From Nitrospirota bacterium (lineage in GTDB: Bacteria; Nitrospirota; Nitrospiria; Nitrospirales; UBA8639), in contig JAOUQB010000020.1 of NCBI GenBank assembly GCA_029879555.1, positions 1-16,331 on the forward strand: a stretch of 16,331 nucleotides of DNA. The letters are read 5' to 3'. Below, one piece after another: positions 1 to 7,502 of the stretch. Numbering within the stretch: position 1 is the stretch's first letter; each line of letters begins with the position of its first letter. The notes under the pieces were generated by a model, which was not told where the DNA came from, searched no databases, and was given only the letters and a program-made list of their open reading frames with translations. The position numbers and the translations under genes were made by a program.

Positions 1-1
1 A

Positions 2-304
2 GAATCGGAAAAAGAGGCTATCACCACCGTGAGTGGCAATCTCGAAGCCATTACCTTTGTCTCTATTACTCCAGCTCTTCGGGCAAAGGAAGACGGCGTC
101 GCCATTAACCTCCTCTTTATTGATAGGATCGAACCCGAGGTACAAACAGTTCTTGATAAGCGTTACCCTCTCCAAAGACCAGTGATGCTTGTCACGAACC
201 AACAACCCTCTGCGGAAGTCTTAGCCTTTGAACAATTTGTCGTCTCACCTGAGGGCCAACGCCTCATCAAAAATGGCCATTTTTATCCTCTGAGTGATCG
301 CTAA
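2..304 (+). CDS. PstS-like phosphate ABC transporter substrate-binding protein (3' end)
   Basis: This is the last 100 codons of a gene whose start lies before the window; the frame is open from base 2, so the GTG at 29 is internal rather than a start. The visible part matches the C-terminal lobe of periplasmic phosphate-binding proteins of the PstS/PBP-like family: a 'GNLEAITFVSI' stretch (equivalent to the family's 'GAIGYVSL'), then 'IDRIEPEVQTVLDKRYPLQR' ('ID.V.PT..TI..G.YPL.R'), then 'FEQFVVSPEGQRLIKNGHF' close to the end. In this family the protein delivers phosphate (or a related oxyanion) to a PstCAB importer. No pstC, pstA or pstB follows within the window, so it may be a stand-alone binding protein or end its operon here. 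The ligand-binding residues of the N-terminal lobe cannot be checked. Confidence 0.8.
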   Translation, partial: ESEKEAITTVSGNLEAITFVSITPALRAKEDGVAINLLFIDRIEPEVQTVLDKRYPLQRPVMLVTNQQPSAEVLAFEQFVVSPEGQRLIKNGHFYPLSDR

Positions 305-384
305 AAAAGAATGAACGACAATTCGTTGCTGACCTGCTAGGATTCACGGATTCCATTTTCGACTCAACCTGCTCACCATGCCCT

Positions 385-1806
385 ATGATGTTTAACAAAG
401 TCTTAGTCGCCAATCGGGGAGAAATTGCCATGCGTATCATCCGGGCATGCCGAGAATTCGGCATTGCTGCGGCGGCAATTTATTCAGAAAGCGATGCCAC
501 GGCCATCTATGTCAAAAAAGCCAATGAAGCGTATTTGGTTGGGCCTGGACCTGTCCAAGGCTATTTGGATGCCCGACAAATTGTGGGGTTAGCCAAACGT
601 ATTCGGGCGGATGCCATTCATCCCGGCTACGGGTTTCTCGCAGAAAACGCGGCGTTCGCGAAACTCTGCGAGGAGGCAGGCATTAACTTTATTGGTCCAT
701 CGCCCCATTCCTTGGAATTGTTAGGAGATAAAGTCAAAGCACGAGAACTGGCCATAAAAATTGGGGTACCCGTGGTTCCAGGAACGGACGGTCCGGTGCA
801 AGGGCTAGAAGATGGTCTCGCCTTTTGTCAGCGAGCTGGCTATCCCGTCATGGTGAAGGCCAGTGCTGGTGGAGGCGGGCGTGGATTGCGGGTGGTGCGA
901 TCGGATGAAGAACTCAAAGATGCCATGGAAGCCGGTTCGCGTGAGGCCCTGGCAGCATTCGGGAACGGAGAACTCTTTATCGAAAAATATGTCGAACGAC
1001 CCCACCATATTGAATTTCAATTATTGGCTGATAAAAACGGGTATGTCATTCACCTCGGGGAGCGTGACTGTTCCATTCAACGACGGCACCAAAAACTCGT
1101 TGAAATTGCCCCATCGCTGGTGTTAACCCCACGCCTTCGGGCAGAAATGGGGGAAGCCGCCATCGCCATGGCCCGGGCCGCGCAGTTTTATAATGCCGGA
1201 ACGGTTGAATTTCTCTTGGACCCAGATGGGCGATATTATTTCATGGAAATGAATCCACGCATTCAAGTCGAGCATACCGTCACCGAGCAAATTACGACGG
1301 TCGATATTGTGCAATCACAACTCTGGATTGCGGCCGGTCGCCCTTTGGTTTTTGGGCAACATGAAGTGAATCTCCAAGGGTTCGCGATTCAATCCCGCAT
1401 TAATGCAGAAGACCCCCAGAATGGGTTTCGACCGTCCTCGGGAAAACTCACCGCGTATCTTTCCCCGGGTGGAGTCGGCGTTCGAATTGACGGGGCGGTG
1501 TATAAAGATTATACGGTCCCCCCGTATTATGATGCGCTCTTGGCTAAACTGACGGTACATGGCCGAACCTGGGATGAAACCGTGCGCCGGACCCATCGTT
1601 CACTCGAAGAATTTGTCCTCCGAGGGGTGAAAACCACTATTCCGTTTATCACAAAAATTATGGAAGAACCGGATTTCCGGGCCGGTCGGTTTGATACCAG
1701 CTACCTCGAAACTCACCCAGCATTATTTGATTATGAAGAAATGGAAGAACCGGAAGATTTGGTGGTAGCGCTATCGGCAGCCATCGCCGCCTATGAAGGT
1801 TTATAA
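385..1806 (+). CDS. pycA: Biotin carboxylase subunit of a split 2-oxo-acid carboxylase (pyruvate carboxylase subunit A / CfiB-like)
   Basis: ATP-dependent carboxylation of biotin on the partner subunit, using bicarbonate, in the cytoplasm. The 473 aa protein has the usual length for AccC/PycA/CfiB. Seen in order: 'VLVANRGEIAMRI' at the N-terminus, 'HPGYGFLAEN' (79-88), the ATP-grasp lysine K158, the glycine loop AGGGGRG (161-167), 'ERDCSIQRRHQK' (226-237), E275, and 'MEMNPRIQVEH' (287-297) carrying the metal-binding Glu/Asn and catalytic Glu. All catalytic landmarks of biotin carboxylase are present. ATG 385 is followed directly by ATG 388; the second aligns better with the family N-terminus, and neither has a clear Shine-Dalgarno. 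The carboxyltransferase gene follows 60 bases downstream, which argues for a pyruvate or 2-oxoglutarate carboxylase role rather than acetyl-CoA carboxylase. The gene symbol is by analogy: the substrate is not readable from sequence. Confidence 0.92.
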   Translation: MMFNKVLVANRGEIAMRIIRACREFGIAAAAIYSESDATAIYVKKANEAYLVGPGPVQGYLDARQIVGLAKRIRADAIHPGYGFLAENAAFAKLCEEAGINFIGPSPHSLELLGDKVKARELAIKIGVPVVPGTDGPVQGLEDGLAFCQRAGYPVMVKASAGGGGRGLRVVRSDEELKDAMEAGSREALAAFGNGELFIEKYVERPHHIEFQLLADKNGYVIHLGERDCSIQRRHQKLVEIAPSLVLTPRLRAEMGEAAIAMARAAQFYNAGTVEFLLDPDGRYYFMEMNPRIQVEHTVTEQITTVDIVQSQLWIAAGRPLVFGQHEVNLQGFAIQSRINAEDPQNGFRPSSGKLTAYLSPGGVGVRIDGAVYKDYTVPPYYDALLAKLTVHGRTWDETVRRTHRSLEEFVLRGVKTTIPFITKIMEEPDFRAGRFDTSYLETHPALFDYEEMEEPEDLVVALSAAIAAYEGL

Positions 1807-1853
1807 GGATCGCCGCCAATCCAATTTGAATATCTGCTGGTCGTTGTTAATGT

Positions 1854-1860
1854 GAAAGGG
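1854..1860 (+). promoter_or_regulatory. Shine-Dalgarno deciding the start of the carboxyltransferase gene
   Basis: The sequence GAAAGGG ends five bases before the ATG at 1866. A GTG at 1860 is in the same frame but sits inside this purine tract and has no ribosome-binding site of its own, so ATG 1866 is the better start. Confidence 0.55.
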
Positions 1861-1865
1861 TGCTT

Positions 1866-3800
1866 ATGCCACGAAAAACAAAAAAACGAACACAGCCCGG
1901 GCGCCCAGTACCTGTGCGAATGAAAACAGGAGCCCCACCAGCCCTCGACATTGAAGCTTCCCCAAAGCGACAGGTCTTTCTCACCGATGTGGCCCTACGC
2001 GACGGGCATCAATCTCTTCTGGCCACACGCATGCGGACCGAAGATCTGTTGCCCATCGCCACAGACTTAGATGAAGTAGGATTCTGGTCATTAGAGGTCT
2101 GGGGGGGCGCCACCTTTGATGCTTGCTTGCGATTCTTAAAAGAAGATCCCTGGGAACGACTCCGAGCTTTCCGGCAAGCCATGCCAAAAACTCGCCTCCA
2201 AATGTTATTGCGAGGGCAAAATGTGGTGGGCTATCGGCATTATGCCGACGATGTCCTGCAGAAATTCATTGAATTGTCGGCCAAGAACGGCATCGATGTA
2301 TTTCGGATTTTTGATGCCCTCAATGATATTCGTAACATGAAACCGGCCATGGAAGTTGTCAAGGCTTGCGGAAAACATGTGGAAGCCACCATCTGTTATA
2401 CGGTCAGTCCGGTTCACAGCCTGAATCACTTTGTCGAACAAGCAAAGCAACTCGAAGACCTCGGGGCCGATACTATTTGTATTAAAGATATGGCCGGTTT
2501 ACTGCCTCCATTTGAAGCCTATGAATTAATCAGTCGCCTGAAATCGACCGTGCGTACCCCGATTCATCTGCATACTCATTACACCTCCGGGATGGCTTCA
2601 ATGTCATCCCTTATGGCAATCATGGGAGGACTTGATATCTTAGATACGGCCTTGTCCCCTCTTTCGGGTGGCACGTCTCATCCTCCAACCGAATCTTTTA
2701 TTGCCGCCCTTCGGAACACGCCCTACGACACCAAGCTCGACCTTCAACAATTAGCCCCAGCCGCAGATAAACTTCGAAAGTCCCGAAAACGATATCGGCA
2801 ATTTGAAAGTGACTTTGCCGGGGTCGACACCGATATTCTCCTCTCTCAAGTGCCCGGCGGCATGTTGTCGAATTTGGCCGCGCAGTTAGCCGAACAAAAT
2901 GCCCTTGGAAGAATCAAAGAAGTGCTGGAAGAAATTCCACGCGTTCGAAAGGATATGGGCTATCCCCCTCTCGTGACGCCCACCAGTCAAATTGTCGGAA
3001 CCCAGGCCACATTAAATATTTTGACGGGGGAACGGTATAAGGTCATTACGAACGAAACAAAAAATTACTTCCAAGGCTTGTATGGCAAACCGCCAGGAAG
3101 CCTCAATTCAAAAATTCGCCAAAAATCTCTCGAAGGCGACAAGCCGGTCTCGGGGCGCCCTGCCGATAATCTTGACCCCGAACTTGATGACGCACAACAG
3201 GAACTGGTGGGACGAGAAGCGGCGGAAGAAGATATTGTGTCCTATGCTTTGCTTCCCTCCGTCGCCCTGCAATTTTTCGATGAACGGGAACGAGGCGAGC
3301 TCAAACCCGAAGCCCTACATACCCAATCGGAAAGCGGCCCTGCTGCAGGGCATGATCTCCACCTGGCGCCAGTAGAATTTAAGGTGACAGTTCATGGAGA
3401 GTCTTACCATATTCGTGTATCGGGATCTGGCCAAACGATTGACGGAACGAAACCCTACTACATAAAAGTCAACGACAAACTTGAAGAAGTGTATCTCGAA
3501 CCCATTCAGGAAGTGCTCGCTGGAGCTCCTGATGCTCCATCAACCCTTTCCTCAAAGAAACCCGACAGTCGTCCTAAGCCTTCCCAACCAGGCGACGTGA
3601 CCACCCCGATGCCGGGACGTGTGGTTAAACTTTTGGTTGCCCAAGGTGATGACGTGACTGTGGGTGACCCCTTACTCGTTGTCGAAGCCATGAAAATGGA
3701 AAATCGAGTCCAAGCTCCTATCACCGGAAAAGTTGGAACGATCTATGTAAAAGTGGGAGATGAAGTGAACCCGGACGAAACCCTGATTCATTTGGACTAG
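1866..3800 (+). CDS. pycB: Carboxyltransferase plus biotin carrier subunit (pyruvate carboxylase subunit B / oxaloacetate decarboxylase alpha / CfiA-like)
   Basis: This subunit transfers the carboxyl group from biotin to a 2-oxo acid; it is 644 aa from ATG 1866. A basic, Pro-rich extension of about 35 residues precedes the HMGL-like TIM barrel. The barrel shows 'DVALRDGHQS' with metal ligand D46, 'CIKDMAGL' with K207 (the lysine carboxylated in this family) and 'HLHTHYTSGMA' with metal ligands H236 and H238. A conserved carboxylase domain follows (about 300-480). An Ala/Pro/Ser/Lys linker (about 550-585) leads to a biotinyl domain with 'VEAMKMEN', biotin on K610, near the C-terminus. Together with the preceding biotin carboxylase gene it makes a two-subunit anaplerotic enzyme. 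There is no membrane beta or gamma subunit gene nearby, so a sodium-pumping oxaloacetate decarboxylase is unlikely. Pyruvate carboxylase and the 2-oxoglutarate carboxylase CfiA have the same architecture and cannot be separated by eye. Confidence 0.9.
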   Translation: MPRKTKKRTQPGRPVPVRMKTGAPPALDIEASPKRQVFLTDVALRDGHQSLLATRMRTEDLLPIATDLDEVGFWSLEVWGGATFDACLRFLKEDPWERLRAFRQAMPKTRLQMLLRGQNVVGYRHYADDVLQKFIELSAKNGIDVFRIFDALNDIRNMKPAMEVVKACGKHVEATICYTVSPVHSLNHFVEQAKQLEDLGADTICIKDMAGLLPPFEAYELISRLKSTVRTPIHLHTHYTSGMASMSSLMAIMGGLDILDTALSPLSGGTSHPPTESFIAALRNTPYDTKLDLQQLAPAADKLRKSRKRYRQFESDFAGVDTDILLSQVPGGMLSNLAAQLAEQNALGRIKEVLEEIPRVRKDMGYPPLVTPTSQIVGTQATLNILTGERYKVITNETKNYFQGLYGKPPGSLNSKIRQKSLEGDKPVSGRPADNLDPELDDAQQELVGREAAEEDIVSYALLPSVALQFFDERERGELKPEALHTQSESGPAAGHDLHLAPVEFKVTVHGESYHIRVSGSGQTIDGTKPYYIKVNDKLEEVYLEPIQEVLAGAPDAPSTLSSKKPDSRPKPSQPGDVTTPMPGRVVKLLVAQGDDVTVGDPLLVVEAMKMENRVQAPITGKVGTIYVKVGDEVNPDETLIHLD

Positions 3801-3801
3801 T

Positions 3802-3807
3802 AGGGGG
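3802..3807 (+). promoter_or_regulatory. Shine-Dalgarno supporting a TTG start for the hydrolase gene
   Basis: AGGGGG lies five bases upstream of the TTG at 3813. The first in-frame ATG, at 3846, would remove most of the signal sequence and has no such site. Confidence 0.5.
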
Positions 3808-3812
3808 CGTTC

Positions 3813-4748
3813 TTGTTCCTAGCCCGGGGCTTCTATTTTTCTCTCATGTGGGCTTTCACCTCCCTGGGATGTGCTTCGTCCGTGCCGCACCCTTCTTCCG
3901 TTGAACTCATCCAGCGGGTGCCCTTTCAAACGATCCAAATCAACCACCATCGAATCGCTTACCTTGAAGCTGGCCAAGGCAAGCCAGTGATTCTTATTCA
4001 TGGGTTTGGGGGATCCATGTGGCAATGGGAATATCAATACCTCCCATTGGCTCAGTCCCATCGTGTGATTATTCCCGACCTCATCGGTTCAGGTCTCTCG
4101 GACAAACCAGAAACATCTTACAGCCCTGAACAACTTGTACAATTTTTTCTAGACTTTATGGATAGCCTAGAAATTACACGTGCCACTCTTATCGGAAATT
4201 CTATGGGGGCTGGACTGGCTATGGCCTTAGCCCTTGATTACCCCGATCGGGTTGATCAATTGATCCTTATTTCCGGATTTCCGCCTCAGATTGAACCCAG
4301 CGTGGCCTCACCTCAATACCGACGATTCCTCTATCACCGCCCTCCCCTTTGGTTAGCCACCCTCGGAAACCACCTGGCCGGGAGAAGGACAACCGAACGC
4401 TTCCTCAAAGAAATTGTGTACAAGCCCGAATTGATTTCGGACACCGTCATTGAGCGCTCGTTTCAAAATCGCCAACGGGGGGGATTGCTCTCTCCACTCT
4501 ATTCCCTCTTGGACCATATCGACATCTGGGACAACCACTATGGCTACCGACTTGGCACAATCCCTCACCCGACTCTTTTGCTATGGGGTGACCACGATCG
4601 TATCTTTCCACTAGAAGTTGGCAAACAGCTTCACAGGCTGTTGCCTCATGCGGAATGGCACATTATTGCTGAATCAGGCCATCTCCCTCAGTGGGAACGG
4701 CCCCAAGAGGTCAACCCACTTATACTTTCATTTTTAGGGAAGCCATAA
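3813..4748 (+). CDS. Alpha/beta hydrolase with signal or lipoprotein-like N-terminus
   Basis: A 311 aa alpha/beta-hydrolase-fold protein. Seen: the oxyanion-hole motif 'HGFGGS' (63-68), 'DLIGSGLSDKP' (89-99), the nucleophile elbow GNSMG with S130, 'LLWGDHDRIFP' with the probable acid D262, and 'SGHLPQWERP' with H290. The triad S130-D262-H290 is complete, so an active esterase, lipase or C-C hydrolase is likely; the substrate is unknown. The N-terminus is hydrophobic and ends in 'TSLGC' (Cys20), a poor lipobox because position -3 is Ser rather than Leu/Val. It may still be a lipoprotein, or be exported and membrane-anchored. The TTG start is chosen for its Shine-Dalgarno and because it provides a full signal sequence. 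The gene starts 12 bases after the carboxylase subunit and ends 3 bases before the tenA-like gene, so co-transcription with both is plausible. Confidence 0.82.
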   Translation: MFLARGFYFSLMWAFTSLGCASSVPHPSSVELIQRVPFQTIQINHHRIAYLEAGQGKPVILIHGFGGSMWQWEYQYLPLAQSHRVIIPDLIGSGLSDKPETSYSPEQLVQFFLDFMDSLEITRATLIGNSMGAGLAMALALDYPDRVDQLILISGFPPQIEPSVASPQYRRFLYHRPPLWLATLGNHLAGRRTTERFLKEIVYKPELISDTVIERSFQNRQRGGLLSPLYSLLDHIDIWDNHYGYRLGTIPHPTLLLWGDHDRIFPLEVGKQLHRLLPHAEWHIIAESGHLPQWERPQEVNPLILSFLGKP

Positions 4749-4751
4749 TCC

Positions 4752-5420
4752 ATGAACTTTTCTGAACATTTGCGACAGTTGGCTGCACCGATCTGGGAGG
4801 CTCAACTCCGCCACCCATTTGTTCAGGCATTGGGGAACGGGACACTTCCTCTCAAAAAATTTCGCTACTACATTCTGCAAGATGCCCGATATTTAGAAGA
4901 ACTAGCCAAGGTTTTTGCCGCCGGAGCAGAAAAAGCCGAAGATGCCGAAACCACGCTTCGCTTTGCTCAGTTAGTCCACGAGACCATTGTCGTCGAGCGG
5001 AGCCTTCACGAATCGTATGGGGCGCAATGGAAATTGACGGCTCAAGACATGCGTTCGACCCCCCTTGCACCCACGAATTATGCCTATTGTCGCCACATGC
5101 GCAGCGTAGCTCAATCCGGCACACTTGGAGAGATCACGGTTGTGGCGTTACCGTGTGCGTGGGTCTATTGCGAAGTCGGACAACACCTTCTTCGAAAAGG
5201 CCCACCGCCGCCGTCTCATCCCTTCCATGAATGGCTACAATTATACGGTTCACCGGAATTTGCCGATGTCGCCGCTTGGATGCGCCGCCTGGTCAATCGA
5301 TGCGCTATATCTGCTGGAAAAGCCGAAAAATCTCGAATGGAAGAGGCGTTTATCATGAGCTCACGATATGAATGGATGTTTTGGGAGATGGCTTGGCGAG
5401 AGGAACGTTGGCCTGTCTAG
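4752..5420 (+). CDS. tenA: TenA-family thiaminase II (aminopyrimidine aminohydrolase)
   Basis: A 222 aa all-helical protein of the TenA/PqqC family. TenA hydrolyses thiamin breakdown products such as 4-amino-5-aminomethyl-2-methylpyrimidine to the hydroxymethyl pyrimidine (HMP) for thiamin salvage, in the cytoplasm. Residues known in Bacillus TenA are recognisable at nearly the same positions: D44 and Y47 in 'LQDARYLEE', Y112 in 'TNYAYCRHM', the catalytic C135 in 'LPCAWVY', Y139, and E207 in 'SSRYEWMFWEMAW' (Glu205 in Bacillus). This places it in the Cys-containing TenA_C type rather than TenA_E or PqqC. An AGGGA at 4736-4740 inside the end of the hydrolase gene, 11 bases from the ATG, may serve as its ribosome-binding site. 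No other thiamin genes are in the window and I see no TPP riboswitch upstream. Confidence 0.87.
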   Translation: MNFSEHLRQLAAPIWEAQLRHPFVQALGNGTLPLKKFRYYILQDARYLEELAKVFAAGAEKAEDAETTLRFAQLVHETIVVERSLHESYGAQWKLTAQDMRSTPLAPTNYAYCRHMRSVAQSGTLGEITVVALPCAWVYCEVGQHLLRKGPPPPSHPFHEWLQLYGSPEFADVAAWMRRLVNRCAISAGKAEKSRMEEAFIMSSRYEWMFWEMAWREERWPV

Positions 5421-5545
5421 GAAGGAAAGGAAGAGCACGTGCGTCATGTCTTTGTTGTGTGAAAGGTGAAGGTGTTAATCTAGCCATTTTTCTGCCTGGA
5501 CTTCGACAGAACCACTAGTCTTGCGCTTAGAAAATTCCTCATTTA

Positions 5546-6247
5546 TTGATGATCCTTTTCATGACAACCCAGAAATGGTATCCCATAGGGCTTCTTCTTT
5601 TTTTAGAATGTAGTTTGCTTTTTTTCAGAGGGTTACCTGCCTACAGCCAGACAACCCGGAGCGAGGGGATTCAGCCGCTTCTTCAACTTTCTGAGCAGTC
5701 CATTCACAGCCTTCTTCCTCTTGGCGTCCAACCTCTTATCAATCCAGAAGAAATCGAACCCTTCCTCGAAAAATTAGAAGGCAGGCCCCCCGATTGGGCA
5801 CGCCTGCAGCACCCTAATATTACCGAACAAAGCGAACGCCTTTTCGATTTTAATCGAAAACGTGATTCAACCAGGGCTAACAAGGAGGTGATCCTGCAAC
5901 AACCAGTGGCCTTTCTGTGGGGAGGAATTCTTCGTTACTATGTGCCAGAACATCGAGGGTTTTCCATCGCCTTAGGTCCAGAACTCACACAAACGTCCTG
6001 GGGAATTATTCGTTTTAAGCCGGTCGACCTTCCCAATACGCTTGTGGCCATTCCTCCCCCCGAACTGCGACCCTCCCTTTTGGCGCGGCACCACGCTCAA
6101 GAATCGATTGAAATCATTGTGGTCTGTATTGGAACATTCATCGCCGATGAATCTCTCATTTATGGATTTTCTCATGATGGTGACCACGCTGGGATGATCT
6201 TACCCGTCGTATCGGTGCACACAATGCTGTACATCCTCAAGCCATAA
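5546..6247 (+). CDS. Secreted protein of unknown function
   Basis: I do not recognise this protein. It is 233 aa from TTG 5546; ATG 5549 and ATG 5561 are in the same frame, and none has a convincing Shine-Dalgarno. From ATG 5561 the N-terminus is a standard signal peptide: basic start, long hydrophobic run (about 13-34 in the long form), then 'LPAYSQ' with probable signal peptidase I cleavage after AYS. The mature part is rich in Leu, Pro and Glu. It has two 'QPL' segments, an Arg-rich middle (residues 97-112), and a hydrophobic C-terminal half whose 'ESLIYGFSHDGDHAGM' contains several acidic and His residues that could bind metal. No cysteine pair suggests a disulfide. A periplasmic or surface location is inferred. 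It lies 125 bases after the tenA-like gene and 48 bases before the VanZ-like gene. Confidence 0.72.
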   Translation: MMILFMTTQKWYPIGLLLFLECSLLFFRGLPAYSQTTRSEGIQPLLQLSEQSIHSLLPLGVQPLINPEEIEPFLEKLEGRPPDWARLQHPNITEQSERLFDFNRKRDSTRANKEVILQQPVAFLWGGILRYYVPEHRGFSIALGPELTQTSWGIIRFKPVDLPNTLVAIPPPELRPSLLARHHAQESIEIIVVCIGTFIADESLIYGFSHDGDHAGMILPVVSVHTMLYILKP

Positions 6248-6295
6248 TATGCCCCTGGACTCCACTATCCACCCAAGCAGTCCAAGAATTCCCTG

Positions 6296-6721
6296 ATGAC
6301 CTTTCAACGCGACCACTCACGCTCCACAATACAACCCTTCATTCGCTATTGGCTTCCGATTCTCCTGTATTGCAGCATCATTGTGTATCTCTCCTCCCAA
6401 TCCTATCCAAGCCGCCATCTCCCCTCTTTTTTTTCTGGAATCAGTGATAAACTGGCACATGGGATTGAATATGGGATCCTCGGGATCTTGTTGTTTCGGG
6501 CCTTCCAGCAAACGCATCCAACAGTTGGCAGTATCGGTTTGGCTATTGTTTGCGCACTTGCGTTTGGAATATCAGATGAACTTCATCAATGGTTTGTTCC
6601 ACATCGCCAGGCTGACATATGGGATGTGCTGGCGGATACGTTGGGAGCGACATTCTTTGTGTTCACCTGGATATTTATGACGAAACCATCGACAAAGCGA
6701 CGGCCTTCCTCATCAAAATAA
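6296..6721 (+). CDS. VanZ-family membrane protein
   Basis: A 141 aa membrane protein with the VanZ-family pattern. An N-terminal transmembrane segment (about 18-33) is followed by 'DKLAHGIEYGILG' (D51, K52, H55, E58), then 'GISDELHQWFVPHRQADIWD' (D94, E95, H97, Q98, R104, D107), and 'DTLGA' leading into the last membrane segment. The conserved acidic, His and Arg residues sit at membrane boundaries. The family is named after VanZ (teicoplanin resistance), but most members, including this short single-domain type, have no known function, so resistance should not be inferred. The C-terminus is a short basic tail (TKRRPSSSK). ATG 6296 has no evident Shine-Dalgarno; it is 48 bases after the preceding gene and may depend on read-through transcription. 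Confidence 0.8.
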   Translation: MTFQRDHSRSTIQPFIRYWLPILLYCSIIVYLSSQSYPSRHLPSFFSGISDKLAHGIEYGILGILLFRAFQQTHPTVGSIGLAIVCALAFGISDELHQWFVPHRQADIWDVLADTLGATFFVFTWIFMTKPSTKRRPSSSK

Positions 6722-6890
6722 CATCGCGTTATCATGGATCACAGGGGTCAGGTTCTCACTCCCCCGATAAAGCTACGGGTATGAGTCGTCGATATAATAG
6801 AAGAGACAAGAGATCAAACTATGCCTTCCCCCTAGAATTGAGAAAATGTCGAGCTGATCCATTGACCTTGACGATTCACCTCCCTCAACG
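6722..6890. other. Intergenic stretch before the secretion locus
   Basis: 169 bases without a credible gene. It contains a GGGGTCAGG..CTCACTCCCC string (6744-6764) that can form a four-base GGGG/CCCC stem and resembles a motif I associate with REP-like elements. It also contains a perfect TATAAT (6793-6798) with no recognisable -35 box at 16-18 bases. A promoter for the following pseudopilin gene could lie here, but the sequence does not prove it. No terminator hairpin with a T-run was seen after the VanZ-like gene. Confidence 0.4.
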
Positions 6891-7502
6891 ATGAACATTT
6901 TTTCCCCATCGGTCCACAAAAAACGGCTACAGGCTCATCTTGCCAGTCAAACTGGGGTCACGTACCTCTTTATGATGATTCTCGTCGTCGTCATGAGCAT
7001 TTCACTGTTGGGCGTCACTCAGCAATGGTCGGTCATCCTCAAACGAGATCGAGAGGCCGAACTCCTCTTTCGTGGCACACGGATTAAGGAATCAATTGAA
7101 CGGTATGTCGCCGATTATGAAGTGCAAAAAGCGACGAGGCCCAACCGCTGGCCCCGAACACTCGAGGAACTCACCAAGAAAAACCCCAAACGCTACCTGC
7201 AGGCTGTCTATCCTGATCCCATCACCGAAAAGGATTTTGAGTTAATAAAGGTAGGGGAAGAACTCCATGGGGTTCGCAGCACGAGTACGGATGTCCCCTA
7301 TGACCAGGTGAATTTCAAAAATGTCAAAACCTATCAGGCCATTCGATTTGAATCCACAGGCGCAGGAACAAACTGCCAACCCAATCCACTCAATCCACTG
7401 GTTCAACAAAACTGCACTCCACCCGCCACAACTGCGCCAACGAATGAATCTCTCACGCCTGGGCCTTTGGAAGCCATTCCCCCGGACGCTCCTCTAGAAT
7501 AA
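6891..7502 (+). CDS. Pseudopilin-like protein lacking Glu5, type II secretion / type IV pilus type
   Basis: A 203 aa protein with one N-terminal transmembrane helix. A 22-residue basic leader (HKKR, 9-12) ends in Gly, giving a plausible prepilin peptidase site G22|V23 followed by 'VTYLFMMILVVVM'. Position +5 of the mature form is Phe instead of the conserved Glu, as in some minor pseudopilins such as GspK. After the helix comes 'KRDREAELLFRGTRIKESIE' (51-70), a motif I associate with pseudopilin-like proteins of atypical T2SS loci in which the helix runs into a globular domain. 'RWPRTLEELTKKNP' and 'YLQAVYPDPITEKDF' then parallel the 'LE.L......YL...P.DP' segment of the two GspG-like proteins encoded downstream. 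The C-terminal 40 residues are Pro/Thr/Asn-rich and contain two cysteines. Predicted inner membrane/periplasm. It precedes the secretin gene by 246 bases and may have its own promoter. Confidence 0.72.
   Translation: MNIFSPSVHKKRLQAHLASQTGVTYLFMMILVVVMSISLLGVTQQWSVILKRDREAELLFRGTRIKESIERYVADYEVQKATRPNRWPRTLEELTKKNPKRYLQAVYPDPITEKDFELIKVGEELHGVRSTSTDVPYDQVNFKNVKTYQAIRFESTGAGTNCQPNPLNPLVQQNCTPPATTAPTNESLTPGPLEAIPPDAPLE

Noticed and set aside
314..327. AACGA-CAAT-TCGTT inverted repeat after the PstS-like gene
   Set aside because: Only a five-base stem with no following T-run, so not a credible intrinsic terminator; it does not match a Pho box either.
378..395. Five-codon ORF (MPYDV) overlapping the start of the biotin carboxylase gene
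   Set aside because: Too short to support as a leader peptide, with no ribosome-binding site or attenuator structure.
6296..6721. Glycopeptide (teicoplanin) resistance from the VanZ-like gene
   Set aside because: The VanZ family is broad and there are no other van genes; the name reflects the family only.
6619..6894. 91-codon ORF spanning the end of the VanZ-like gene and the gap
   Set aside because: Its first part is the VanZ gene in another frame and the rest is charged, low-complexity sequence without a family match; no Shine-Dalgarno.
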